8,159 nucleotides of DNA. It comes from Mesoaciditogaceae bacterium. GTDB lineage: Bacteria; Thermotogota; Thermotogae; Mesoaciditogales; Mesoaciditogaceae. The stretch is taken from positions 1 to 8,159 of the forward strand of contig WFSH01000152.1 in the NCBI GenBank assembly GCA_015486145.1, read 5' to 3'. Shown in pieces: positions 1-7,599 of the stretch (its first letter is position 1; each line of letters starts with the position of its first letter). The notes beneath the pieces were generated by a model that was not told where the DNA came from, made no database searches, and saw only the letters and a program-made list of their open reading frames with translations. A program made the position numbers and the translations under genes.

Positions 1-668
1 AGTGATGGAATATTTGGGGATGGTGTATTCCAAAGTAAACCTGTATCATTGTAATACATCCAACGTTTCCAACCATCCATTGCCACAACTTCAAGATCTA
101 CATTCATGCTAAATCGATCGTTGAAATACCGTGCCAATTCCCCGACGGTCAGACCATATCTAAGGGCAAGGCCATAGCCTCCAACAAAAGATTCAAAACT
201 CTTTTTAATAATTGGCCCTTCAACTTTCCCCGAAATTGGATTGGGCCTGTCCAAAACGGTCACCCTTATTCCCCTTTTCCCACACTCTTCCATCATGTAA
301 GCAAGAGAATATATATACGTGTAAAATCGCAATCCCACATCTTGAATGTCGTATATAACAACATCTATTCCTTCTAACATTTCAGAAGTTGGTCTTCGTG
401 TTTTGCCATACAGTGAGAAAATTGGAATTTTGTAATTGGGTTCCACGTCGTTTGGCACACTCACGCCGTCAGCCGCCATTCCCGATATTCCATGCTCAGG
501 GCCAAAAAGCTTCACAACGTTGAACCCCGCATTTATCAAAAGATCCAAATCCTTGTTCAAACTCGAATTCACACCACTGGCGTTTGTTAGTAGACCGATA
601 CGTTTTCTTTTTAATCCATTTGGGTTTTCCAAAAAACTTTCTACTCCCAATTTAACGCGTGTATACAT
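1..668 (-). CDS. namZ: Exo-beta-N-acetylmuramidase, DUF1343/GH171 family, 3' end outside window
   Basis: The first 222 residues of a DUF1343 protein are present; the frame is open to the left edge, so the stop and roughly the last 40% of a typical 360-400 residue protein are missing. Visible family motifs are IGLLTN (24-29), GPEHG (56-60), DIQDVGLRFYTY (107-118), LDRPNP (139-144), EGP (150-152), LTVGELA (173-179) and WNTPSPN (213-219). Characterised members such as Bacillus subtilis NamZ (YbbC) release MurNAc from the non-reducing end of peptidoglycan fragments; the Glu of the GPEHG motif is a likely catalytic residue. The chosen ATG lies 2 bases after the PHP gene's stop, with GGAG at the end of that gene as ribosome site, implying translational coupling. 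The protein starts directly in the catalytic domain with no hydrophobic signal, and the in-frame codons just upstream encode charged residues, so a cytoplasmic enzyme is inferred, unlike the secreted Bacillus form. The family call is firm; exact substrate size is not shown. Confidence 0.93.
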   Translation of the reverse strand, partial: MYTRVKLGVESFLENPNGLKRKRIGLLTNASGVNSSLNKDLDLLINAGFNVVKLFGPEHGISGMAADGVSVPNDVEPNYKIPIFSLYGKTRRPTSEMLEGIDVVIYDIQDVGLRFYTYIYSLAYMMEECGKRGIRVTVLDRPNPISGKVEGPIIKKSFESFVGGYGLALRYGLTVGELARYFNDRFSMNVDLEVVAMDGWKRWMYYNDTGLLWNTPSPNIPS

Positions 669-670
669 CT

Positions 671-1609
671 CTATTTCTCCATGAACTCGATCGGATCTTC
701 GTAAAAATTCGCAATTGAATTTTTATTCAATTTATCCAGCCATAAATTTGAAAGGCTCATCAACTCCAGTTGCTTTGTGCTATGACTATCCGTACCAAAT
801 GAAAACTTAACGTCATGATCCTTTAAATTCTCCACTATGAAGTCACTTTCTTCAATTCTATCGGGAACAAGACTTATTTCAAATATTTTTTTATTTTCTT
901 TTGCAAGCTTAACTATCTTGTTCAAATTAGCATAAAAAAGTCTTTTCCCAACTTTATTTAACGGATGTGCTATAACATTTACGTATTTATTTTCAAGAAG
1001 TGATTCAAGAAGTTCAAGGGCTTTCACTTCACCCTTTCCGTAATCAAAATGAACGGCACCTAAAACTAAATCGGCTTTTTCTAATACCTCATCAGGATAG
1101 TCAAGACATCCATCTTCATTTATATCTATTTCAACACCTTTGATTATTTTCACAGGTGTTTTTAGCTGTAATTCATCAATATGCTTCATTTGTTTCAAAA
1201 ATTTGTCACTGTTCATTTGAACTATTCCCTTCTTCACAAGTGAATGATCGGTAATTGCTAAATACTCATATCCCAGTTTCTCAGCCTTTTTCACATAAAA
1301 CTCTATTGGGTAAGTCCCATCACTCCAATCAGTATGAACGTGAAGATCACCCTTTATGTTAGGAAAATTTTCGTCAACCGTAGATTCAATTCTTTTTCTG
1401 AGACTTGGATCGTCGTAAACTTTGGACAATCTTGATATAATTCTTTGCAAAAACAATGTTTTGCAAAGCTTGGAAAGTTTATATTCTGAAAACTTTTCCA
1501 TATCACAGTTTGCGCTTCTGAATTCTTGAAAACAAATGTCGGCCTTTCCTTTAGAAATTCCGGCGACTTGAAGAAAAAAAACAAAAAGCTCCTCTGAACT
1601 CATACTCAC
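671..1609 (-). CDS. Stand-alone PHP-domain metal-dependent phosphoesterase, PolX-like
   Basis: This 312-residue protein carries a complete PHP domain from about residue 87. All nine expected metal ligands are visible: H90 and H92 (DLHVHT), D97 (WSDG), H122 (ITDHS), E160 (GVEID), H187 (GAVH), H215 (AHP), D274 and H276 (GTDSH). The domain most resembles the C-terminal PHP domain of bacterial family X DNA polymerases, including the DYPDEVL stretch (170-176) and EIS..PDR (244-251), but no polymerase domain is present. PHP proteins are usually phosphatases, phosphodiesterases or nucleases with a trinuclear metal centre; the substrate here cannot be told. The N-terminal 85 residues are helical and lysine-rich, with a short AGISKGKA stretch that could be a degenerate helix-hairpin-helix. 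The start is GTG with GAGGGAG 7 bases upstream; an ATG two codons later is spaced less well. It follows oppF after 28 bases and ends 2 bases before namZ, so it is co-transcribed with both. Confidence 0.9.
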   Translation of the reverse strand: MSMSSEELFVFFLQVAGISKGKADICFQEFRSANCDMEKFSEYKLSKLCKTLFLQRIISRLSKVYDDPSLRKRIESTVDENFPNIKGDLHVHTDWSDGTYPIEFYVKKAEKLGYEYLAITDHSLVKKGIVQMNSDKFLKQMKHIDELQLKTPVKIIKGVEIDINEDGCLDYPDEVLEKADLVLGAVHFDYGKGEVKALELLESLLENKYVNVIAHPLNKVGKRLFYANLNKIVKLAKENKKIFEISLVPDRIEESDFIVENLKDHDVKFSFGTDSHSTKQLELMSLSNLWLDKLNKNSIANFYEDPIEFMEK

Positions 1610-1616
1610 TTTATGG

Positions 1617-1623
1617 CTCCCTC
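1617..1623 (-). promoter_or_regulatory. Ribosome binding site deciding the GTG start of the PHP gene
   Basis: Minus-strand GAGGGAG sits 7 bases before the GTG at 1609 but 13 bases before the alternative ATG at 1605, which favours GTG. It lies in the 28-base gap after oppF. Confidence 0.7.
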
Positions 1624-1637
1624 AAAATCCAAAGTTT

Positions 1638-2639
1638 TCAACTTTTCTCAATCTGCTTGGTTCTCTCTTTTGAATACAAATGACATGCCACAAAAGCCCC
1701 TCCATATTCAACGAGATCTGGTTCAACTTCCTCACAAATCTTCATAGCAAAAGGGCACCTTGTATGAAATCTACAACCTGATGGAACATTTACAGGGCTT
1801 GGCGGCTCCCCACCAACTTTTATTTCTTTTTCATGTTCTATTTTTGGCTCAACCACAGCAGAAAGCAAAAGCCGTGTATAAGGATGAAAGGGACTATTTA
1901 TTAAATTTTCCGAATCATTTATTTCCACTATTTTCCCCAAATACATTACCGCTATCTTTTGTCCAATATATTTTGCAATAGCCACATTATGGGTTATAAA
2001 GAAGTAAGTCAAATTAAGTTCTCTTTGAAGCTCTTTTAGCAAGTTTATAACTTGAGCTTGGACAGAAACATCCAAAGAAGAAGTTGGCTCATCCAAAACG
2101 ATAAATTTTGGTTTTACTGAAATAGCTCTAACAATAGAAATCCTTTGACGTTGTCCACCACTAAATTCGTGAGGATACCTATAAAGATATTCCCGTTTAA
2201 GACCCACTTTTTCGAGCAACGTGCCAAGATAGTCTATCATCTCTCTTTTTGTCCTAAACATTTTTCTTATTTCAAGGGCTTCTTTTAAGGTATCAACAAT
2301 TTTTAATCTTGGATTCAAAGAGGAAAAAGGATCCTGGAAAATCATTTGAACACTTTGTCTGACGTTTATAGGAACTGATCTGAACAATTCGAAACTTTTT
2401 CCATTGTAATTGTAAGCAACCTTTCCCCCAGTTGGTTTTATAAGTCCCACTATTGTTTTTCCCAAAGTTGTCTTTCCACTTCCACTTTCTCCAACCACTG
2501 AAAGATTTTCTCCGCTTTTTATTTGCAAATCAACTCCATCAACAGCTTTTATATAACCAACTGTTTGCAAGAAAATTCCTTTTCTGATCGGAAAATAAAC
2601 CTTCAAATCCTTTATGTTAAGAAGTTCTTCATTGTTCAT
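1638..2639 (-). CDS. oppF: Oligopeptide-type ABC transporter ATP-binding protein OppF/DppF
   Basis: One of the two cytoplasmic ATPase subunits that power the Opp/Dpp importer. In 333 residues it shows Walker A GESGSGKT (50-57), Q-loop Q102 (FQDP), signature FSGGQRQR (159-166), Walker B IVLDEP (180-185), D-loop SSLD (187-190) and switch histidine H217 (ITHN). The insertion after the Q-loop reads FSSLNPR, usual for the F subunit. The C-terminal oligopeptide-transporter extension begins near PFHPYT (250-255) and has four cysteines, C289, C295, C302 and C319, the spacing associated in some Opp ATPases with an iron-sulfur cluster. Its ATG lies inside the end of oppD, an 11-base overlap in another frame, with GGTGA as ribosome site, so the two ATPases are translationally coupled. 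All catalytic motifs are intact. The family is clear; the symbol is by family and position, and the substrate need not be a peptide. Confidence 0.95.
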   Translation of the reverse strand: MNNEELLNIKDLKVYFPIRKGIFLQTVGYIKAVDGVDLQIKSGENLSVVGESGSGKTTLGKTIVGLIKPTGGKVAYNYNGKSFELFRSVPINVRQSVQMIFQDPFSSLNPRLKIVDTLKEALEIRKMFRTKREMIDYLGTLLEKVGLKREYLYRYPHEFSGGQRQRISIVRAISVKPKFIVLDEPTSSLDVSVQAQVINLLKELQRELNLTYFFITHNVAIAKYIGQKIAVMYLGKIVEINDSENLINSPFHPYTRLLLSAVVEPKIEHEKEIKVGGEPPSPVNVPSGCRFHTRCPFAMKICEEVEPDLVEYGGAFVACHLYSKERTKQIEKS

Positions 2640-3621
2640 CCATTTTCACCAAGTTTCTATTTTTTTCAACTGCCCAACATGCTACATAATGTCCACTGGA
2701 AACTTCAAAAAGGGTTGGAGACTTTTCTTTACAAATCTCCATCCTTTGTGAGCATCTTGAATAAAATCTGCATCCTTTTTTAATTTCGCTAAGTGAAGGT
2801 ACATTGCCAGGAATGGAATGAAGTTTCCCAGTTCTAGATGTGCTTAAAGTCGGAATAGAAGAAACTAATCCTTGGGTATATGGATGAAATGGCGAAAAAA
2901 TTACATCTTTAACGTTGCCGGTTTCAAGTATTTTGCCAAGATACAAAACAATAATTCTATCTGCCATTTTAGATATTACCCCAAGATCATGCGTGATAAA
3001 TATCATAGATAGATTTGACGTTCTTTGAATTCTTTTCATGAGATTTAGTACTTGCATTTGAATAGTTACATCAAGTCCTGTTGTTGGCTCATCCGCTATC
3101 ACAAGTTCTGGATTTGTTAAAAGTGCAAGTGCTATCATCGCTCTTTGTATCATTCCTCCACTATATTCATGGGGATACTGATCAAAACGCTTTTCGGCTT
3201 CCGGAATCCCAACAAGTTTAAGCATTTCAACCGACCTACGTTTTATTTCTTCTTTGCGAATACGTTCGTGTTTAAATAATACCTCCGAAAATTGTGCACC
3301 AATGGTATAAAGTGGATCAAAGGCTGTCATCGGTTCCTGAAATATCATGGATATTTTTTTCCCTCTTATTTCATCCATTTCTTTTTCAGAGAGATCTAAT
3401 AAATTTTTATTATTAAAAAGGATCTCCCCAGATACTTTTGCATTACCCGGTAACAATCTCATAATTGAAAGAGAAGTTATTGTTTTTCCAGAGCCAGTTT
3501 CCCCAACTATTCCAAGTATTTCTCCCTTGTTGACCTCAAAAGATATCCCATCTATCGCCAGCAACTCTGATTTACTTGTTTTAAAGCTAATGCGCAAGTT
3601 TTTTACATTGAGAAGTTTCAT
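2629..3621 (-). CDS. oppD: Oligopeptide-type ABC transporter ATP-binding protein OppD/DppD
   Basis: The partner ATPase of OppF, 330 residues. Visible motifs are Walker A GETGSGKT (40-47), Q-loop Q95 (FQEP followed by MTAFDP, the D-subunit form), signature YSGGMIQR (153-160), Walker B LVIADEP (173-179), D-loop TGLD (181-184) and switch histidine H211 (ITHD). The C-terminal substrate-family extension contains PFHPYT (244-249) and cysteines C284, C290, C297 and C315, matching those of OppF. The ATG has AGGATGATGTGA just upstream and starts 10 bases after the oppC stop; the 3' end overlaps oppF by 11 bases. D and F are expected to form a heterodimer docking on the EAA loops of OppB and OppC. No sign of decay is seen. 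Confidence 0.95.
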   Translation of the reverse strand: MKLLNVKNLRISFKTSKSELLAIDGISFEVNKGEILGIVGETGSGKTITSLSIMRLLPGNAKVSGEILFNNKNLLDLSEKEMDEIRGKKISMIFQEPMTAFDPLYTIGAQFSEVLFKHERIRKEEIKRRSVEMLKLVGIPEAEKRFDQYPHEYSGGMIQRAMIALALLTNPELVIADEPTTGLDVTIQMQVLNLMKRIQRTSNLSMIFITHDLGVISKMADRIIVLYLGKILETGNVKDVIFSPFHPYTQGLVSSIPTLSTSRTGKLHSIPGNVPSLSEIKKGCRFYSRCSQRMEICKEKSPTLFEVSSGHYVACWAVEKNRNLVKMDEQ

Positions 3622-3631
3622 TCACATCATC

Positions 3632-4747
3632 CTACTTTCTCTCATATTGATAAGGGTCAAATGCATCTCTTAGAGCATCTCCAACAAAAACAAATGAAAG
3701 CACGGCAATTATTATGAATGCGCCAGGAATTAAGAACCAAGGATGGAGAGAAATTGACTCGAGGCTTTCAGCGTTACTCAACAGTAGCCCCCAGCTCGTC
3801 ATTGGCTCTTTTATTCCAAGCCCTAAAAAACTCATGGTGCTTTCCGCAAGAATCATACCAGGAATGGATAACGTCGCCACAACGATTACGTAACTCATGA
3901 TATTTGGCAAGACGTGATGTATTATAATTTTTATTTTTGTCTGTCCCGCAAGTCTTGCAGCAGAAATAAAATCTTTGTCTCTCATGCTAAGCGTCATTCC
4001 TCTTATCACTCTTGCAAGGCCAGTCCATCCCAACAAAGAAAGTACAGTAACAATCCCAAAATACACCCATGTTGATGGCCAACTGGGAGGAATTATCATG
4101 CTGAGAGCAAGCCAAAGTGGCAAAGTGGGAAAAGACATTAACACTTCTATGAGCCTTTGGATTATTAGATCAAAAGTACCACCGATAAAACCAGATAAAG
4201 CTCCTATTATTATTCCTATCACAAAACTTATTGCTATACCGAGCAAACCAACTGTCATTGATACCTGTCCTCCAACTATAGTTCGAGAAAAAAGATCACG
4301 CCCATATTTATCTGTTCCAAAAAGCGCTAGCATTCCATGAGCTTTGGGACTTATTCCAAATAAATGCACGTTTGTACGGAACAAATTAAGAAATTTATAA
4401 CTTTCTCCATGAACAAACAAATGTATTGGATAGATTTCGTTTTTGTCAACCACATATTCCATGGCATAAGTTATTGGATTTCTTTTCTCTTTTATGCCAT
4501 AAACAAATGGAAATATATGAAATTTTCCTTTAGAATCAATCCAATGTATTGGTGTAGGTGGAAGGTACCTATATTTAGAATGCAAATCTGTAAAATTGTA
4601 TGGTGAAATAAATTGAGCAAATAAAGTCATTAAGTACAAAATGATCAATATTATTCCCCCAGCAATACCAAATGGGCTCTTCAAAAACACCCTTACCATT
4701 TTTTGGAAGTCCGTTTCCACATTTTTTGTTTCTTTTGTCTTTTTCAT
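3632..4747 (-). CDS. oppC: ABC transporter permease OppC/DppC with long extracytoplasmic loop
   Basis: Inner-membrane subunit that with OppB forms the translocation channel. The 371-residue protein has a short charged N-terminus, a first membrane segment at about 26-48, a hydrophilic stretch at about 50-140, then the LFGTDKYGRDLFSR motif (142-155) that precedes the conserved permease core. Further membrane segments follow at about 163-188, 205-220, 228-245, 285-305 and 338-356. The EAA-type coupling loop is ISAARLAGQ (261-269) ending in HHVLPN (277-282), and the C-terminus has the usual GDALRDAFDP (356-365). The protein is about 70 residues longer than the roughly 300-residue enteric OppC, and the extra length lies in the first external loop. 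GAGGTGA overlapping the oppB stop codon serves as ribosome site 8 bases before the ATG, so oppB and oppC are translationally coupled. Confidence 0.94.
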   Translation of the reverse strand: MKKTKETKNVETDFQKMVRVFLKSPFGIAGGIILIILYLMTLFAQFISPYNFTDLHSKYRYLPPTPIHWIDSKGKFHIFPFVYGIKEKRNPITYAMEYVVDKNEIYPIHLFVHGESYKFLNLFRTNVHLFGISPKAHGMLALFGTDKYGRDLFSRTIVGGQVSMTVGLLGIAISFVIGIIIGALSGFIGGTFDLIIQRLIEVLMSFPTLPLWLALSMIIPPSWPSTWVYFGIVTVLSLLGWTGLARVIRGMTLSMRDKDFISAARLAGQTKIKIIIHHVLPNIMSYVIVVATLSIPGMILAESTMSFLGLGIKEPMTSWGLLLSNAESLESISLHPWFLIPGAFIIIAVLSFVFVGDALRDAFDPYQYERK

Positions 4748-4755
4748 ATTTCAAA

Positions 4756-4762
4756 TCACCTC
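4756..4762 (-). promoter_or_regulatory. oppC ribosome binding site overlapping the oppB stop codon
   Basis: Minus-strand GAGGTGA begins inside the TGA stop of oppB and lies 8 bases before the oppC ATG. Ribosomes finishing oppB therefore pass through the oppC initiation site, which fits a fixed ratio of the two permeases. Confidence 0.75.
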
Positions 4763-5732
4763 AATCGTATCTAACTCGCGGATCAACAAGCGCAAGAGCT
4801 ATATCCGCAAGAAGATTGCCAATTTGAAGCAATAGAGCAAGCATTAACAGATATGCCATAACTAAATACTGATCATGATTTAGCAAAGCATTATAAAAAA
4901 AAGGGCCCATTGTGGGAATGTTCAAAACTATGGAGGCAATTATTGTGGAACTGAAAACACCAGGTAACGACATGCCAGCAATCGTTATAAGAGGGTTTAT
5001 TGCATTTTTAACGGCATGTTTCCACGTCACATTCTTTTCCCCTATGCCTCTTGCTCTAAGTGAGAGTATCATGGGTGAGTTTAAAACATCCATCATATTA
5101 CCACGCATAATTCTCATCAGTCCCCCTATTCCCCCTGCTCCTATCGCTATGGTGGGAATCCAAAGATGCTTAGAAAGATCTATAAATTTTCCCATTGACC
5201 ATGGTGCGCTAATGTATTTGAGTGAGAAAAGTCCTCCGACAGATTTGCTTCCAAGTGATAATGCCAAATACATCAAGAGTAACGCTAAAAAGAAATCTGG
5301 AATTGACATCCCAATATATCCCAAAAAAGTAGCTGTGTAATCTCCAAAACCATACCTATGTCTTGCAGAATAAATGCCAAGCGGAATGGCAATTATCCAT
5401 GTAAATACCATGGATAATAATGAAGTGATAACCGTCCATCCCATATATTGCCAAATAAGATCTGCTACAGGCAATTGATATGAAAAAGAATACCCGAAAT
5501 TCCCATGAAAGATTATATTTCCCAACCACATAAAATATTGATCTATAGCAGGTTTATCAAGACCAAGGTTTTTCTTCAACATAATTACTGTTTGCGGAGA
5601 AACTCTCGCATTTTCTAAATATTGGCTAATGTAGCTACCAGGCTCGAGCTTTATAACCGTAAAACATATCACAGATATTATAAACATCATGGGAATTAAT
5701 ATTAGTATTCTCCGAATTATATAAGAACCCAT
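4761..5732 (-). CDS. oppB: ABC transporter permease OppB/DppB
   Basis: The second channel-forming subunit, 323 residues from the chosen ATG. It begins MGSYIIRRIL with a first membrane segment at about 9-29, followed by the family's external LGLDKPAIDQY (56-66) and HGNFGYSF (76-83) stretches. Later membrane segments lie at about 98-120, 135-160, 190-205, 248-270 and 290-312. The EAA-type loop is RARGIGEKNV (226-235) leading to NAINPLIT (243-250), and the C-terminus is the typical ALVDPRVRYD. An in-frame GTG 21 bases upstream would add seven residues, but AGAGGTGG would then be coding; this motif stands 7 bases before the ATG, while nothing resembling a ribosome site precedes the GTG. The gene follows oppA after a hairpin and is coupled to oppC. 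Confidence 0.94.
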   Translation of the reverse strand: MGSYIIRRILILIPMMFIISVICFTVIKLEPGSYISQYLENARVSPQTVIMLKKNLGLDKPAIDQYFMWLGNIIFHGNFGYSFSYQLPVADLIWQYMGWTVITSLLSMVFTWIIAIPLGIYSARHRYGFGDYTATFLGYIGMSIPDFFLALLLMYLALSLGSKSVGGLFSLKYISAPWSMGKFIDLSKHLWIPTIAIGAGGIGGLMRIMRGNMMDVLNSPMILSLRARGIGEKNVTWKHAVKNAINPLITIAGMSLPGVFSSTIIASIVLNIPTMGPFFYNALLNHDQYLVMAYLLMLALLLQIGNLLADIALALVDPRVRYD

Positions 5733-5739
5733 AGAAAAT

Positions 5740-5747
5740 CCACCTCT
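5740..5747 (-). promoter_or_regulatory. Ribosome binding site fixing the oppB start at 5732
   Basis: Minus-strand AGAGGTGG is 7 bases from the ATG at 5732 and lies downstream of the competing GTG at 5753, so the shorter protein is preferred. Confidence 0.75.
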
Positions 5748-5773
5748 TTCCACTTAAAACATAAAAAGAAAAG

Positions 5774-5795
5774 CGAGCGGGAATAACCCCGCTCG
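5774..5795 (-). terminator. Hairpin between oppA and oppB, probable partial terminator or mRNA stabiliser
   Basis: A perfect 8-base GC-rich stem (CGAGCGGG paired with CCCGCTCG) encloses a 6-base loop. In the gene direction it starts 4 bases after the oppA TAA stop and is followed by CTTTTCTTTTTAT, a U-tract interrupted by C, so termination is probably incomplete. On the plus strand it is followed by six T, so it could also stop antisense transcription. oppB starts only 41 bases beyond it without a convincing promoter, so some readthrough is expected. Hairpins in this place in ABC operons are known to raise binding-protein output over that of the membrane subunits; that role is inferred here. 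Confidence 0.75.
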
Positions 5796-5799
5796 TTTT

Positions 5800-7584
5800 T
5801 TACTTCATAAAAGTTGTATAAGTCGTAAAGACTATTCGATCATTCGGAGACACAAAGAAATTACCTATGTTATTTTGAACAGCAATTAGAGTATTTGGTA
5901 CGGCAACAAAGAGATATGGAATCTCAGTGGCGTAAATTTCTTCCCACTGATTATAGTACTTAATCCTTTCTGCTAAAGACATTTGAGTTTTACCCTGAGC
6001 AAAGTCATTGTAAACAATTTTTTCCCACCATGTCATGTTGTTAAACAAAGGCTTCTGTTGTTTTTTAGACAAAGTAGAAAGATGGTTTATATAAAGTGGG
6101 TATCCCGGACTCCATATGGCGGTTCTCAAAGCTGGATCTGGCTGATCTCCCCAACTTAACAAAGCAGCTTCGAAATTTCCTGCAAGTGCCATTTTGTAAG
6201 CAATACTGATATTTAAAATCTGAAGATTTAATTTTATCCCGACTTTAGCAAGATCTTTCTGGAAAATTACCGCTATTCCATCCATCGTGGGACTGTTATT
6301 CCAAGTGAGGAGATTAAATTCGACTGGCTTCCCATTCGGAAATTCTCTTATGCCGTTTGGACCCATTTTCAGTCCAAGGGAATCAAGTATTCCATTTGCG
6401 GCTTTGAGATTAAATTTTCTTGCAAGTGAAGAAGCTGCTGAATCATAAAAAACATTACCAGGGAGAACTGCAGGTATGTCACCGGTGAACTTGGCTAATC
6501 CATTGTAAACGTCATTTATTATCCTATTTCTGTTGAGGGCATATTCCATTGCCTCTCTAAACTGCAGATTCCTAAAAAGTGCCCTTAAATATGGATTTTT
6601 TGCATCAAAATTAAAAGTTATAAATGGATGTGGGGTTGCTTGACCACTAGAAAGTGTGCTGTAAACTTTAAAAGACGCACCTGCAAGCTGTTTCTGTTTT
6701 AAATAAGGAAACTGAGAAGCACTTATTCCCAGCCAACTTATTTGACCGGATTGAAACATAGCTAACCGCGTTTGAGGAGATTTAACTATTGAAAAGACTA
6801 ATTTTTTGAAATATGGAAGCTGTTTGCCATAAGGATCCACTTCCCAAAAATCAGGATTTCTTTTAAGAACTACTTGTTGTCCAGGAATGTATTTCTCAAG
6901 CACGTATGGCCCTGTTCCAACAATTTGGCTTGGCGGTGTACTCACCGTCCATGCTCTATTGAAATACGAGGGATCTTTGACTTTGGGATTATATTTTGGT
7001 AAATATTTAGCAAGGATATGCTTAGGCATTATAAGCGCAGGCTCAAGAACTGTAAAAAATGCTCCATAAGGCTTCGGAAGTAATGCCGCGACGGTATATT
7101 TGTTGATTTTCACCCAACGAATAGGTTTACCATTAAGGGTAAATCTGGCATATTCATTTCCAAGCGCATGTTTGTTCATAATAACGTCGTTGAATGTGAA
7201 AATCACATCATCAGCCGTAAAAGGTACCCCATCTGACCATAAAACGTGGCGAAGATAGAAAATAACCTCTGTTCCACCAGGTGATATTTTCCAACTTGTG
7301 GCTAATGCAGGTTCAACTTTATTCGTTACTGGATTGGCCTGAATAAGTGGACTAAAAAGTTCACCATCAACCGCGTATCCAGCAGCAGACAAAGTTCCAT
7401 AATAGTTAAACGATTGTGGTTCAGAACCAAGGGTTAAATACAATGTTCCTCCATACTTACCTGGCCCCTGGAAAAGATTAGTCGCTTCAACAAAGGGATC
7501 TGATGGTAATGCGGCAAAAACCATAAAAGATACTAAAGACACTAAAGACATTATCATCAAAATTACTAAAGTTTTCTTTCTCAT
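5800..7584 (-). CDS. oppA: Extracellular solute-binding protein family 5 (OppA/DppA type)
   Basis: The substrate-capturing protein of the importer, 594 residues from the chosen ATG. It has a Sec signal peptide: MRKKT followed by a hydrophobic run to about residue 25, probably cut near VFA-ALPSDPF. No lipobox cysteine is present, so it should be a free periplasmic protein rather than a lipoprotein. Family 5 hallmarks are EPALATSW (91-98), the WSDGVPFTADDV block (116-127), GTGPYVLEKY (223-232), NPDFWEVDPYG (243-253) and FREAMEYALNR (342-352). AGGAGGG lies 9 bases before this ATG. An in-frame TTG at 7623 also has AGGAG upstream and would add 13 charged residues ahead of the signal peptide; it is judged less likely. 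Family 5 proteins bind peptides, nickel or, in several Thermotogota, oligosaccharides, so the ligand cannot be read from the sequence. The MurNAc enzymes on both sides point to a muropeptide or MurNAc-glycan. Confidence 0.94.
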   Translation of the reverse strand: MRKKTLVILMIMSLVSLVSFMVFAALPSDPFVEATNLFQGPGKYGGTLYLTLGSEPQSFNYYGTLSAAGYAVDGELFSPLIQANPVTNKVEPALATSWKISPGGTEVIFYLRHVLWSDGVPFTADDVIFTFNDVIMNKHALGNEYARFTLNGKPIRWVKINKYTVAALLPKPYGAFFTVLEPALIMPKHILAKYLPKYNPKVKDPSYFNRAWTVSTPPSQIVGTGPYVLEKYIPGQQVVLKRNPDFWEVDPYGKQLPYFKKLVFSIVKSPQTRLAMFQSGQISWLGISASQFPYLKQKQLAGASFKVYSTLSSGQATPHPFITFNFDAKNPYLRALFRNLQFREAMEYALNRNRIINDVYNGLAKFTGDIPAVLPGNVFYDSAASSLARKFNLKAANGILDSLGLKMGPNGIREFPNGKPVEFNLLTWNNSPTMDGIAVIFQKDLAKVGIKLNLQILNISIAYKMALAGNFEAALLSWGDQPDPALRTAIWSPGYPLYINHLSTLSKKQQKPLFNNMTWWEKIVYNDFAQGKTQMSLAERIKYYNQWEEIYATEIPYLFVAVPNTLIAVQNNIGNFFVSPNDRIVFTTYTTFMK

Positions 7585-7592
7585 CTCTTTCT

Positions 7593-7599
7593 CCCTCCT
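7593..7599 (-). promoter_or_regulatory. oppA ribosome binding site
   Basis: Minus-strand AGGAGGG stands near-optimally before the ATG at 7584 and supports that start over the upstream TTG at 7623. Confidence 0.75.

Noticed and set aside
436..684. 82-codon plus-strand reading frame
   Set aside because: It is antisense to namZ, whose minus-strand frame carries clear DUF1343 motifs over the same bases.
1540..1570. Similarity of AGISKGKA in the PHP protein to AGVSKGRA in MurQ, as a shared domain
   Set aside because: The match covers only about eight residues and surrounding sequence does not align, so coincidence is the simpler explanation.
4912..5340. 142-codon plus-strand reading frame inside oppB, and other plus-strand frames over the opp genes
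   Set aside because: They are antisense shadows of well-supported genes, without ribosome sites or recognisable domains.
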